64,000 nt of DNA, from contig NZ_JACHMU010000001.1 of NCBI RefSeq assembly GCF_014205075.1, positions 868,001 to 932,000 of the forward strand. The letters run 5' to 3'. Under the pieces are notes generated by a model. It saw only the letters and a list, made by a program, of their open reading frames with translations. It searched no databases and was not told the DNA's origin. Of this stretch, positions 25,564 to 33,846 are shown piece after piece. Every line of letters begins with the position of its first letter. Position 1 is the first letter of the stretch. The position numbers and the translations under genes are program-made. The DNA is from Microbacterium ginsengiterrae (GTDB lineage: Bacteria > Actinomycetota > Actinomycetes > Actinomycetales > Microbacteriaceae).

Positions 25564-25983
25564 TCACGCGGACGGATGCCCGACGACGCCCTTGCGCAGC
25601 AGCGCGTTGCCGTACTTGCGCGTCTCACCGGTGCGCACCATCAGGTAGGCGGGGCGCGCGGCCTCGTAGTACGCGAAACGCTCCACGAACCGTGTCGTCT
25701 CGACGGTCGTACCCGCGGCATCCATCAGCTCGTGCTGGACGTCGAGGATCTCGCCGTCGGCGCTCTCCATGAGATCGAGACCCGGCGCATCGTCGAGGGG
25801 GATGACGGTGCGGATGGCGGCCAGCACCTCCGGCGTCGTCGTCCCCGGCAGATCGATCGTGCGCTCCCCGAGCCCCCATGCGGGGAAGTGCGCGTCGGCG
25901 ATCACCACGGAGTCCGAGTGGCCCATGCGGTCCAGGTGCAGCAGCAGCTCACCGGTCAGCAGCGGGTGGATTCCTTCGAGCAT
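25564..25983 (-). CDS. fucU: L-fucose mutarotase
   Basis: A 139-residue RbsD/FucU-family protein that interconverts the alpha and beta anomers of L-fucose. It begins MLEGIHPLLTGELL, has the family residues HSDSVVIADAHFPAW (His/Asp pair) and ends in the ARPAYLMVRTGETRKYGN block typical of FucU rather than RbsD. Third gene of the minus-strand fucose operon after the dehydratase and the aldo/keto reductase; supplies the anomer used by the dehydrogenase. Confidence 0.9.
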   Translation of the reverse strand: MLEGIHPLLTGELLLHLDRMGHSDSVVIADAHFPAWGLGERTIDLPGTTTPEVLAAIRTVIPLDDAPGLDLMESADGEILDVQHELMDAAGTTVETTRFVERFAYYEAARPAYLMVRTGETRKYGNALLRKGVVGHPSA

Positions 25984-26012
25984 CGTCCCTCCTCAGGGTC
26001 GCTGTTCGGCGT

Positions 26013-26975
26013 TCATGCGGGAATGAGCCCCTCATGGGCGAGTTCCGCCCAGAAGTCCGCGGGGATCTCGGTGGCGGCCAGCGCGGCATTCTGACGCACC
26101 TGCTCGGGGCGGGAACTGCCGACGACGACCGAGCGAGTGACCGTCTCGCGCAGGGGGAACTGGATCGCGGCCGCCGGCAGCAGCACGTCATGGGCCCGGC
26201 AGACGGCGACGATCCGCTGGAGACGATCCCAGATGTCGTCCGGGATGCCGCCGTACTCGTAGCGACCGTCCCTCGTGGGCTCCGCCTTCGCGAGCAGCCC
26301 TGAGTTGAAGACGGATGCCGCGACGACACCCGTTCCGCGGTCATGACAGGCAGGAAGCACCTCGGCCGCCGCCGGCTGCTCGAGCAGCGTGTAGCGACCG
26401 GCGATCATGATCGTGTCGAGGTCGGCCTCGCGTACCGAGCGCACCAGCGCGTCGCTGGTCATGGCCCCGACACCGATCGCACCCACGGCCCCCTCGGCGC
26501 GCAGCCGTTCGAGTGCGGGGAACGCCGACGCGACAGCGAGGTCGAGGTCGTGACGCTCCGGGTCGTGGAGGTAGAGGAGATCGATCCGTTCGATTCCGAG
26601 ACGCTCCTGCGATTCCTCGAGCGACGCGCGGATGCCGGCCTCCGAGAAGTCCCACACGCGCTGCACGTCGTCCGGCACGAAGAAGTCGTTGTCCGTGTCG
26701 AGCCCGCCGGCGAAGTCCGGGTTCGGACGCAGCAGACGGCCGGCCTTCGTCGAGAGGAAGAACTCGTCACGCGGCTTCGTGCGCAGGAACGCCCCGAGGC
26801 GGCGCTCGGAGAGGCCGAGACCGTAGTGCGGCGCGGTGTCGTAGTAGCGGATGCCGCTCTCCCACGCGGCATCCAGCACCGCCCACGCCTCGTCGTCGGT
26901 GAGCGCGCGGAAGAGGTTGCCGACGTTCGCTGCCCCGTAGCCGAGCGCGGGGATCACCTGATCACTCGGCGACAT
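26013..26975 (-). CDS. Aldo/keto reductase, probable L-fucose dehydrogenase
   Basis: A 320-residue AKR. The catalytic tetrad is visible as Asp and Tyr in [11 protein letters not shown], Lys in FLSTKAGR and His in LLYLHDPE. It resembles the D-threo-aldose 1-dehydrogenase group that oxidises L-fucose to the lactone. The position between fuconate dehydratase, whose end it overlaps by 14 bases, and fucU supports this. No other sugar-1-dehydrogenase is present in the fucose block. Confidence 0.85.
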   Translation of the reverse strand: MSPSDQVIPALGYGAANVGNLFRALTDDEAWAVLDAAWESGIRYYDTAPHYGLGLSERRLGAFLRTKPRDEFFLSTKAGRLLRPNPDFAGGLDTDNDFFVPDDVQRVWDFSEAGIRASLEESQERLGIERIDLLYLHDPERHDLDLAVASAFPALERLRAEGAVGAIGVGAMTSDALVRSVREADLDTIMIAGRYTLLEQPAAAEVLPACHDRGTGVVAASVFNSGLLAKAEPTRDGRYEYGGIPDDIWDRLQRIVAVCRAHDVLLPAAAIQFPLRETVTRSVVVGSSRPEQVRQNAALAATEIPADFWAELAHEGLIPA

Positions 26976-28257
26976 GCGCGCCCGTCCAGGTGTACTTCCG
27001 AATGCTCTCCGCCTTCATCTCCATGCCCGCCCCCGGCGCGGTGGGCGCCATGTAGGACCCGCCGCGGATGTCGGTCGGGGTGACGAAGTGCTCGTGGAGG
27101 TGGTCGACGAACTCGATCAGGCGCCCCTCGCGTGTGCCGGTGACGGCGACGTAGTCGAACATCGACAGGTGCTGGACGGCCTCGCACAGACCGACCCCGC
27201 CGGCGTGCGGGCAGACCGGAACGCCGAACTTGGCGGCCAGGAGCAGGTTGGCGATGTTCTCGTTCACGCCGGCGACACGGACCGCATCGATCTGCATGAC
27301 CTCGATGGCCTCGGCCTGCAGCAGCTGCTTGAAGATCATCCGGTTCTGCGCGTGCTCACCGGTGGCAACACGGATCGGGGCGATGCCCCGCGCGATCTCG
27401 GCGTGGCCGAGGATGTCGTCGGGGCTGGTGGGCTCCTCCACCCACGCCGGGTTGAACTCCGCCAGCGCGTTCACCCACTCGATCGCCTCGGACACCTCCC
27501 ACCGCTGGTTCGCGTCGATCGCGATGGGGAAGTCGGGGCCGACGACCTCACGCGCCTTGCGGAAGCGGCGGATGTCGTCGTCGAGGTCGGCGCCGACCTT
27601 CAGCTTGATCTGGGTGAAACCGTCGGCGAGCGCCTCGCGCGCCAGGCGCTCGAGCTTCTCGTCGGAGTATCCGAGCCATCCGGGGCTGGTCGTGTACCCG
27701 GGGTAGCCGGAGGCGAGGAGCTCGGCCTCACGCTCCTCGCGCCCTTCGACGCCGGCGCGGAGGATCTCCAGCGCCTCGTCGCGGGTGAGGGCGTTGGTCA
27801 GGTAGCGGAAGTCGACGAGGTCGACGATCTCCTCGGGGGTCATCCGCGCGAGCAGCTGCCACAGCGGAAGGCCCGCACGCTTGGCCTTGATGTCCCACAG
27901 CGCGTTGATGACGGCGCCGATGGCCATGTGCATGACGCCCTTCTCGGGGCCCAGCCACCGCAGCTGCGAGTCGCCGATGATGTCGCGGAACGTCCCGCCC
28001 ATGTCGTCGAGCAGCGGCTCGATCTCCCGACCGACGAGGTGTCCGGCCAGCGCGTCGATCGCCGCCACCTGCACGTCGTTGCCGCGACCGATCGTGAACA
28101 CGAAGGAGTGGCCGTCGATGCCGTCGCCCGCATCCGTGCGGATGACCGCGTACGCTGCGGAGTAGTCCGGGTCGGGGTTCATCGCGTCCGAGCCGTCCAG
28201 GCTCAGCGATGTGGGGAAGCGGATGTCGGTGGTGTCGACTGCGACGATACGGCTCAA
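26962..28257 (-). CDS. L-fuconate dehydratase (enolase superfamily)
   Basis: A 431-residue enolase-superfamily protein of the mandelate-racemase group. Acid/base and metal residues are seen as the Lys pair in IKLKVGA, Asp in DANQRWE, Glu in VEEPTSP, and the Asp/His pair in MQIDAVR and GEHAQN. Length and the N-terminal [20 protein letters not shown] match fuconate dehydratases (ENOSF1-like). It makes 2-keto-3-deoxy-L-fuconate. TTG at 28257 is the start, with AGGAGAGG upstream. First gene of its operon, under the operator-containing promoter at 28.3 kb. Confidence 0.92.
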   Translation of the reverse strand: MSRIVAVDTTDIRFPTSLSLDGSDAMNPDPDYSAAYAVIRTDAGDGIDGHSFVFTIGRGNDVQVAAIDALAGHLVGREIEPLLDDMGGTFRDIIGDSQLRWLGPEKGVMHMAIGAVINALWDIKAKRAGLPLWQLLARMTPEEIVDLVDFRYLTNALTRDEALEILRAGVEGREEREAELLASGYPGYTTSPGWLGYSDEKLERLAREALADGFTQIKLKVGADLDDDIRRFRKAREVVGPDFPIAIDANQRWEVSEAIEWVNALAEFNPAWVEEPTSPDDILGHAEIARGIAPIRVATGEHAQNRMIFKQLLQAEAIEVMQIDAVRVAGVNENIANLLLAAKFGVPVCPHAGGVGLCEAVQHLSMFDYVAVTGTREGRLIEFVDHLHEHFVTPTDIRGGSYMAPTAPGAGMEMKAESIRKYTWTGAHVAE

Positions 28258-28298
28258 GGCGTTCCTCTCCTGGGTGCGGGATTTCTCGCACGGATCTC

Positions 28299-28332
28299 TT
28301 GGAGTGTAAACATCGGATGTCTATACTGTCAA
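28299..28332. promoter_or_regulatory. Overlapping divergent promoters sharing one operator
   Basis: Plus strand: -35 TTGGAG (28299-28304), 17-base spacer, -10 TATACT (28322-28327) for the hydrolase gene. Minus strand: -35 TTGACA (28332-28327), 18-base spacer, -10 TACACT (28308-28303) for the dehydratase operon. The inverted repeat ACATCGGATGT (28310-28320) lies in both spacers, so one bound repressor would block both directions. Confidence 0.75.
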
Positions 28333-28378
28333 TCAGTCCCGCCGCCGGCTGGCGGCTCCCCGATGAGGTAGGAGAACC

Positions 28379-29239
28379 ATGAAGTTCGCGCGGCTTGGCG
28401 CCCCAGGATCCGAGATCCCCGTTGTGATCGACGGCGACCGCCACCTCGATCTGCGACCGCTGACATCCGATGTCAACGGCGACTTCCTGTCCGGAGATTT
28501 CCGCGCACGCGTGACTGCGGCACTGGCGGCCGATGAACTCCGCGAGATCGCCGACGCGGCCGACCTCCGCATCGGATCGCCGATCGCGCGGCCGAGCGCG
28601 GTGATCTGCGTGGGGATGAACTACGCCGCCCACGCCGCGGAGTCCGGCGCTGAGCCGCCGAAGATCCCGATCATCTTCCTCAAGACGCCCAACACGGTCG
28701 TCGGCCCGCACGACGACGTCACGATCCCCCGAGGCAGCGAGAAGACCGACTGGGAGGTGGAGCTCGGCATCGTCATCGGCGCGCGCACCGCGTACCTGGA
28801 CTCCCCGGAGGAGGCCGACGCGCACATCGCCGGTTACGTCCTCGCCAACGACGTCTCCGAGCGCACCTTCCAGATCGAGGTCTCCGGCGGGCAGTGGTCG
28901 AAGGGCAAGATCGCCGCGGGCTTCAACCCGACCGGCCCGTGGCTGGTCACGCCGGACGAGGTCGACGTCGACAACCTGGGACTGCGCAGCTGGGTCAACG
29001 GCGAACCGCGCCAGGATTCGAACACCTCGGACATGATCTTCGACGTGCGGACCATCGTCCACCACCTCTCGCAGTACGTGACCCTGGAGCCGGGCGACCT
29101 CATCCTCACCGGCACCCCGCAGGGCGTCGCCCTCTCCGGCAACTTCCCCTACCTGAAGGACGGCGACGTCGTCGAGGTGGAGATCGACGGTCTCGGCCGC
29201 CAGAGCCAGCGGTTCACCGCGTGGGAGGCGTCCCGATGA
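28379..29239 (+). CDS. FAH-family hydrolase, probable 2,4-diketo-3-deoxy-L-fuconate hydrolase
   Basis: A 286-residue fumarylacetoacetate-hydrolase-fold enzyme with metal ligands in KTDWEVELGIVIG and DVSERTFQIE and the closing LEPGDLILTGTPQGV. In the non-phosphorylative fucose pathway this family cleaves 2,4-diketo-3-deoxy-L-fuconate to pyruvate and L-lactate. AGGAG stands five bases before the ATG. The ATGA overlap with the SDR below couples the last two pathway steps. A perfect copy of the operator lies inside its first 100 bases. Confidence 0.9.
   Translation: MKFARLGAPGSEIPVVIDGDRHLDLRPLTSDVNGDFLSGDFRARVTAALAADELREIADAADLRIGSPIARPSAVICVGMNYAAHAAESGAEPPKIPIIFLKTPNTVVGPHDDVTIPRGSEKTDWEVELGIVIGARTAYLDSPEEADAHIAGYVLANDVSERTFQIEVSGGQWSKGKIAAGFNPTGPWLVTPDEVDVDNLGLRSWVNGEPRQDSNTSDMIFDVRTIVHHLSQYVTLEPGDLILTGTPQGVALSGNFPYLKDGDVVEVEIDGLGRQSQRFTAWEASR
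28461..28475. promoter_or_regulatory. Intragenic operator TGACATCCGATGTCA
   Basis: A perfect 7+1+7 palindrome 82 bases inside the hydrolase gene and about 150 bases from the promoter operator. It carries the same ACATCSGATGT core as 28310 and 30961, so it may be an auxiliary site for looping or roadblock repression. Confidence 0.5.
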
Positions 29240-29988
29240 GCCGGCCGCTGGACGGCCTCGTCGCCATCGTCACCGGCGGCGCGTCCGGGATCGGCGCGGC
29301 GATCGCCGACCGACTGCACGCGGACGGTGCGACGATCGCCGTCCTCGACCGCGACCCCTCGGCGGCCGATGAGCGCTTCGCCGCCTTCACCGCTGACGTG
29401 TCCGACCGCGCGAGCGTCGACGCCGCAGTCGCGCAGGTCGCCGCACAGCTCGGTCGCATCGACATCGTCGTGAACAACGCGGGGATCGGTGCCGTCGGCG
29501 ACATCAGCGCCAACGACGACGACGAGTGGGCACGCGTGCTGTCGGTGAACGTCACCGGCATCGCCCGCGTCACGTCCGCTGCACTGCCGTGGCTGCGCCA
29601 GTCGCCGTCCGCGGCAGTGTGCAACACGGCATCCATCGCGTCGACGGCCGGTCTCCCGCAGCGTGCGCTGTACAGCGCGTCCAAGGGCGCCGTCTCCGCC
29701 CTCACCCGCGCGATGGCCGCGGACCACCTCCGGGAGGGCATCCGCGTCAACGCCGTGAACCCCGGCACCGCCGACACCCCGTGGGTGGGCCGCCTGCTCA
29801 ACCAGGCCGATGACCCTGCCGCCGAGCGCGCAGCACTGGAGGCGCGCCAGCCGCACGGCAGGCTCGTGTCGCCCGAGGAGGTCGCCGCCGCCGTGGCGTA
29901 CCTCGTCTCGCCCGCTGCGGGTTCGACGACGGGCACGTCCATCGAGGTCGACGGAGGAATGGCGCAGCTGCGCCTGCGCTCCGAGTAG
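29236..29988 (+). CDS. SDR, probable 2-keto-3-deoxy-L-fuconate dehydrogenase
   Basis: A 250-residue classical SDR with TGGASGIGAA, NNAGIGAVG, the catalytic YSASKGA and VNPGTADTPWV. In fucose clusters this enzyme oxidises C4 of 2-keto-3-deoxy-L-fuconate to the diketo acid consumed by the neighbouring hydrolase. Start overlaps the upstream stop by four bases. Ends before a strong bidirectional hairpin. Confidence 0.9.
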   Translation: MSRPLDGLVAIVTGGASGIGAAIADRLHADGATIAVLDRDPSAADERFAAFTADVSDRASVDAAVAQVAAQLGRIDIVVNNAGIGAVGDISANDDDEWARVLSVNVTGIARVTSAALPWLRQSPSAAVCNTASIASTAGLPQRALYSASKGAVSALTRAMAADHLREGIRVNAVNPGTADTPWVGRLLNQADDPAAERAALEARQPHGRLVSPEEVAAAVAYLVSPAAGSTTGTSIEVDGGMAQLRLRSE

Positions 29989-30000
29989 TCGATTCCGTCC

Positions 30001-30043
30001 GCGAGGTGTCGCGTCCCGCCGCACGGCGGGCGCGGCACCTCGC
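30001..30043. terminator. Bidirectional terminator hairpin
   Basis: GCGAGGTGTCGCGTCCCGCC and GGCGGGCGCGGCACCTCGC pair around a GCAC loop between the convergent dehydrogenase and lactonase genes, which both end within 15 bases. No long T-run; stem strength suggests termination in both directions. Confidence 0.7.
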
Positions 30044-30054
30044 GTCGTCTCGGC

Positions 30055-30942
30055 TCACGCCAGGCCGTAGAACCGTTCGGCGTTGGCCCGCATCACGGCA
30101 TCCACGTCGATCCCGCGCGCGGCCGCCCACGTCGCGACGGCGTCCGTCCACCCGCCGATGGCGTCGGCGTCGACGCCTGCGCCGCCTCCTTCCGAAGAAC
30201 CGGATGCCGCCACCGCTGAGACCGGCCAGTCGCTTCCCAACATCAGGCGCTCCGACCCGAACGCCGTGAGCGCCTCGTCGAGGAACGGGGCGACCTGCGC
30301 GGGGCTCCAGTCCCCGCCAGCCTCGGCGGGAAGGCCGGAGAGTTTGCAGAACACCCTGCCGTGCGCGGCGAGGGCGCGCAGCGCGGCCACCCACTCCGCC
30401 GTGGGGGCTTCGGGCGCGCCCGCAGTCCCGACCGCGGGCTTGCCGAGGTGGTCGAGCACGATCCGCAGATCGGGCACGGCGGCGGCGAGCGCCGCGACGT
30501 CGTGCAACTGGTCGACCGTTCGCACGCAGGCGTCGAAGGTGAGATCGCGCGCGGCGAGCGCTCGTGCGCCGTCGAGGAACGCGTCGGTGCGGGCGAGCCC
30601 TGCGGGTTCGTCCTGCAGCAGGTGCCGGACGCCGACCACGAGGGGGATCTGCCGCACGGCATCCAGATCCCGCTCCGTCGCCTCGCCGGCGTCGAGCGGC
30701 ACGCCGGCGACGATGCCCCGCACGCCGGTGGCTTCCGCGATCGATGCGACCCACTGGGCCTCCAGGAGGAACTGCTCCGGTGCGGCGCCCGCCTGCACGA
30801 AGATCGCGGAGTGCTCATCGTCCGCTCGGCGAGCCTGCGCCACCTCGGCCTCCGCGAACCGCGCCTGCAGCGGCCCCTCCAGCCAGTCGTACGTCAGACG
30901 AGCGGGATCCCAGAGGTGCAGATGAGAGTCGAGAATGCGCAT
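30055..30942 (-). CDS. Amidohydrolase-family protein, probable L-fuconolactonase
   Basis: A 295-residue amidohydrolase-2 (TIM-barrel) enzyme. It begins MRILDSHLHLWDP with the HxH metal motif and continues with IVLDHLGKP and LGSDWPVS. The group includes fuconolactonases that open the lactone made by fucose dehydrogenase. ATG 30942 is chosen; a 10-residue longer version lacks family similarity. Divergent from the FadR-type regulator, with the fucose operator between them. Confidence 0.88.
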   Translation of the reverse strand: MRILDSHLHLWDPARLTYDWLEGPLQARFAEAEVAQARRADDEHSAIFVQAGAAPEQFLLEAQWVASIAEATGVRGIVAGVPLDAGEATERDLDAVRQIPLVVGVRHLLQDEPAGLARTDAFLDGARALAARDLTFDACVRTVDQLHDVAALAAAVPDLRIVLDHLGKPAVGTAGAPEAPTAEWVAALRALAAHGRVFCKLSGLPAEAGGDWSPAQVAPFLDEALTAFGSERLMLGSDWPVSAVAASGSSEGGGAGVDADAIGGWTDAVATWAAARGIDVDAVMRANAERFYGLA

Positions 30943-30960
30943 TCGCCCATCCTGCCGCAG

Positions 30961-30971
30961 ACATCCGATCA
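30961..30971. promoter_or_regulatory. Operator ACATCCGATCA upstream of the fucose regulator
   Basis: Nine of eleven bases match the 28461 site. It sits 18 bases upstream of the regulator start and the same distance from the lactonase start, where it could control both. TAGGAT at 30977-30982 is a possible -10 for a leaderless regulator mRNA. Confidence 0.55.
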
Positions 30972-30989
30972 ATCGCTAGGATGGCGGAC

Positions 30990-31667
30990 ATGGCTGTCAC
31001 CGATGAAGCGATCGAGAAGATCAAGGCGATGATCGTGTCCGGCGAGCTCTCGCCGGGAGACCGCCTTCCGCCGGAGAAGGAGCTCGCCGAGCGGCTCGGC
31101 CTCTCGCGCAACTCGATGCGTGAAGCGGTCAAGGCCCTCGAGGTGATCCGTGTGCTCGACGTGCGCCGCGGTGACGGCACCTACGTCACCAGCCTCGAAC
31201 CGCACCTGTTGCTCGAAGCGGTCTCCTTCGTCGCGGACATGCACGACGACGATTCCCTCCTCGAGATCTTCGCGGTGCGGCGGATGCTGGAGTCCCAGGC
31301 CACCGGGCTCGCGGCCACGCTCGGCACCGACGAGGCCGTCTCGGGGCTGCGGGACGAGATCGAGGCCGTCCGCGCCGACGTCTCCATCGATGAGCTCGTC
31401 GACCACGACATCCGCTTCCACCGCGAGATCGTCCGCATGGCGGGCAACAGCTATCTCGCGAGCCTGATCGAGAGTCTCAGCGGTCAGACCGTCCGCGCGC
31501 GCGTCTGGCGCGGCCTCACCGAAGCAGGCGCTGTCGAACGCACCCTCTCGGAGCACCGCGCCATCGCGGACGCGATCGCGCAGCGGGATCCCGGCCTTGC
31601 CACCTCGCTCGCCACGGCGCACATCGCCGGGGTGGAGCGGTGGTTGCGCCAGGCCGCGGCATCCTGA
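30990..31667 (+). CDS. FadR-type GntR regulator of the L-fucose genes
   Basis: A 225-residue GntR regulator with an N-terminal winged helix (LPPEKELAERLGLSRNSMRE) and a helical FCD domain carrying likely metal/ligand residues in DHDIRFHREIVRMAGN. The ATG at 30990 is used; an ATG at 30981 adds three residues. The ACATCSGATGT site in front of it and at the dehydratase/hydrolase promoter indicates it controls the whole fucose block, with a pathway intermediate as likely inducer. Confidence 0.86.
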   Translation: MAVTDEAIEKIKAMIVSGELSPGDRLPPEKELAERLGLSRNSMREAVKALEVIRVLDVRRGDGTYVTSLEPHLLLEAVSFVADMHDDDSLLEIFAVRRMLESQATGLAATLGTDEAVSGLRDEIEAVRADVSIDELVDHDIRFHREIVRMAGNSYLASLIESLSGQTVRARVWRGLTEAGAVERTLSEHRAIADAIAQRDPGLATSLATAHIAGVERWLRQAAAS

Positions 31668-31676
31668 GGCGCCTGA

Positions 31677-31699
31677 CTCCGGACGCCGAAGCGCCGGAG
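31677..31699. terminator. Short hairpin between convergent genes
   Basis: CTCCGG-A-CGC pairs with GCG-CCGGAG around a CGAA tetraloop in the 43-base gap between the regulator and the aldolase-like gene. Likely a shared transcript end. Confidence 0.5.
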
Positions 31700-31710
31700 C
31701 CGCCGGACGG

Positions 31711-32379
31711 CTAGGCGCCGATGCGCCCCATCGCGGCGTCGAACTCCGCGGCCGAGGAGTCGCTCACCTCGTGGAAGAGCAGCTCGTCGAGCACGTCGGG
31801 CGCCGCGGTGAAGTACGGGACACCCGCCAGTCGCAGCGAGACGATGTCGTCGGCAGAGCGCAGGCTCGCGGCGAGCACGTTCGTCTCGCTGCCGGCGCAC
31901 ACCGCCTGCATCTTCGGGATGAGGGCGTCGCCGTCGACCCCGGCATCCCGGAGCCGCCCGAGATACGGTGCGATGTACCGCGCGCCGATGCCCGCCGCGG
32001 CGAGAGCCTGACCCACCGAGTACACGGCGGTCACGAGGACGGGGACGCCGTCGGCGGCGAGGACGGATGCCGCGGCGAAGCCATGAGCGGTGGCCGGCAC
32101 CTTGACCGCCACCCGGTTTCCGAGGTTGCGGATCCCGTCGGCGTTGCGCAGCAGCTCGTCGCGATCGGCACCCCAGGTCTGGAAGAAGATCTCCTCGGCG
32201 CCCTCGTCCGACCACCGAGCGTAGAGGTCGGGGATCTCGGCGGCGGCGCGACCGCCGCGCTCGAGGATCGTCGGGTTGGTCGTGACGCCGCGGACGACGC
32301 CGGCGGCGAGCAGCCGGGACACCCGTTCGAGGTCGGCGCTGTCGACGTACAGGCGCGGTGCGATGGCGGCAGCAGGCAT
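31711..32379 (-). CDS. Transaldolase-family / fructose-6-phosphate-aldolase-like protein
   Basis: A 222-residue small transaldolase of the FSA type. It begins LYVDSADLERVSRLLAAG with GVTTNPTIL, and the Schiff-base Lys is in VAVKVPAT. It forms or cleaves a C-C bond in a phosphosugar. GAGGAG precedes the ATG. Divergent from the PfkB kinase with a shared operator, so it probably cleaves the product of that kinase or of the FGGY kinase. Confidence 0.85.
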   Translation of the reverse strand: MPAAAIAPRLYVDSADLERVSRLLAAGVVRGVTTNPTILERGGRAAAEIPDLYARWSDEGAEEIFFQTWGADRDELLRNADGIRNLGNRVAVKVPATAHGFAAASVLAADGVPVLVTAVYSVGQALAAAGIGARYIAPYLGRLRDAGVDGDALIPKMQAVCAGSETNVLAASLRSADDIVSLRLAGVPYFTAAPDVLDELLFHEVSDSSAAEFDAAMGRIGA

Positions 32380-32414
32380 GGAAGAGCTCCTCGAGCTGGG
32401 GCGGGTGATCGCAA

Positions 32415-32454
32415 CCTGTCGTTACAGGTGCGGATTCGGCTAATGTAATGACAG
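32415..32454. promoter_or_regulatory. Two shared-regulon operators in aldolase/PfkB promoter
   Basis: CCTGTCGTTACAGG (32415-32428) has perfect five-base arms, and ATGTAATGACAG (32443-32454) is a second copy 28 bases away. Both match the TGTAATTACA core found at 15.66 kb and 24.28 kb. TAATGT at 32441-32446 may be part of the PfkB promoter. Confidence 0.6.
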
Positions 32455-32487
32455 CCATCGACGAAGTCAAAGAAGATCAGGAGCGTC

Positions 32488-33435
32488 ATGCCCCCCTCCC
32501 CCACCGCAGGACGCACTGGCGTCGTCATCGTCGGCAGTGTCACGGCGGATGTGACCACGTTCTCGCAGCGTCTTCCGGCCAGGGGCGAGACGATCCTCGG
32601 CGACCAGTTCACCCTCTTCCTCGGCGGCAAGGGCGCCAATCAGGCCGTCGCCGCAGGACGCGCAGGAGCGAAGACGAGCTTCGTCGGCTGCGTGGGCGAT
32701 GACCTCTTCCGCGACCTCGTCGTCGACGGCCTCACCGACGCCGGGGTCGACCTCACCCACCTGCGCACGGTCCCCGGCCCGACGGGCATCGCGCACATCC
32801 GCGTCGACGCCTCGGCGCAGAACGACATCGTCATGGTGCCGCTGGCGAACGCCGCCCTCAGCACGGAGCAGATCGACGCGGCGTTGGATGTTCTCGCCCC
32901 CACCACCTCCGTGCTGCTCACCCAGCTCGAGACCCCGTCTGCCCTGACGGCGCACATCACCGCACGCGGCCAGGAGCACGGGATGACCGTCATCCTCGAC
33001 CCCGCACCCGCCGCGCCGCTCCCCGACGAGGTCTGGCAGAACATCGACATCGTCACGCCCAACGAGACCGAGGCGTCGATCCTCAGCGGGATCGAGGTGA
33101 CGGATGCCGTGACCGCCGAACAGGCCGGCCGGTGGTTCCTCGACCGTGGCGCACGCGCGGCGGTCATCACCCTCGCCGCGCAGGGCTCCTGCGTCGTGAC
33201 GGCGGACGGCGCGATCGTCGTGCCGCCGCTGCCGGTGGATGCCGTCGACACCACCGCCGCGGGTGACGCGTACGCCGGCTACCTCGGTGTCGCGCTCGCG
33301 AACGGCGCCTCCCTCACCGACGCGGTGCGCCTGGCGACCGCCGCCGGCGCCCTCACCGTCACCAAGCACGGCGCATCGCCGAGCCTCCCCGTCCGCAGCG
33401 ACGTCGACGCCTTCCTGGCGTCACGCGCATCCTGA
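32488..33435 (+). CDS. PfkB-family sugar kinase, ribokinase-like
   Basis: A 315-residue PfkB kinase with the N-terminal GGKGANQAVAAGRAGA and the catalytic C-terminal DTTAAGDAYAGYLG (general-base Asp). It phosphorylates the hydroxymethyl group of a pentose or related sugar. AGGAG lies five bases before the ATG. Followed 12 bases later by rbsD and then by the UTRA regulator, forming one operon. Confidence 0.87.
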   Translation: MPPSPTAGRTGVVIVGSVTADVTTFSQRLPARGETILGDQFTLFLGGKGANQAVAAGRAGAKTSFVGCVGDDLFRDLVVDGLTDAGVDLTHLRTVPGPTGIAHIRVDASAQNDIVMVPLANAALSTEQIDAALDVLAPTTSVLLTQLETPSALTAHITARGQEHGMTVILDPAPAAPLPDEVWQNIDIVTPNETEASILSGIEVTDAVTAEQAGRWFLDRGARAAVITLAAQGSCVVTADGAIVVPPLPVDAVDTTAAGDAYAGYLGVALANGASLTDAVRLATAAGALTVTKHGASPSLPVRSDVDAFLASRAS

Positions 33436-33447
33436 TCAGGAGCCCCC

Positions 33448-33846
33448 ATGCGAAAGACCACCACGACGATCAACCCCGCACTCTCCCGTGTCATCAGCGA
33501 GACCGGACACACGGACCTCATCGTCGTGACCGACGCCGGGCTGCCGATCCCCCCGGGATCCGAGCGGATCGACCTCGCCTACCGTCCAGGTGCCCCGGCG
33601 TTCTTCGACGTGCTCGACACGGTCCTCGCCGAGATGGTCGTCGAGGGCGCGACGGTGTCGGCGGAGGTCGCCGACCACAGCCCGGAGGTCCTGCAGCAGC
33701 TCCGCGACCGGCTGCCCGGGATCGAGATCGAGCTGATCCCGCACGTGGAGTTCAAGAAGCGCACGCACGCGGCACGCGCCTTCGTGCGCTCCGGGGAATT
33801 CACCCCCTACGCGAACGTCATCCTGCACGCGGGGGTGGCGTACTAG
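33448..33846 (+). CDS. rbsD: RbsD-family sugar pyranase/mutarotase
   Basis: A 132-residue RbsD protein interconverting pyranose and furanose forms of a sugar. MRKTTTTINPALSRVISETGHTD contains the catalytic His, and HVEFKKRTHAARAFVRSG and PYANVILHAGVAY are the family's closing motifs. Distinct from the FucU paralogue at 25.6 kb. Its stop abuts the next ATG, so the regulator is translated from the same mRNA. Confidence 0.88.
   Translation: MRKTTTTINPALSRVISETGHTDLIVVTDAGLPIPPGSERIDLAYRPGAPAFFDVLDTVLAEMVVEGATVSAEVADHSPEVLQQLRDRLPGIEIELIPHVEFKKRTHAARAFVRSGEFTPYANVILHAGVAY

Noticed and set aside
31711..32379. A second part of the L-fucose pathway
   Set aside because: The phosphorylative fucose route uses a class II aldolase, and this promoter carries the other regulon's operators, not the fucose operator.
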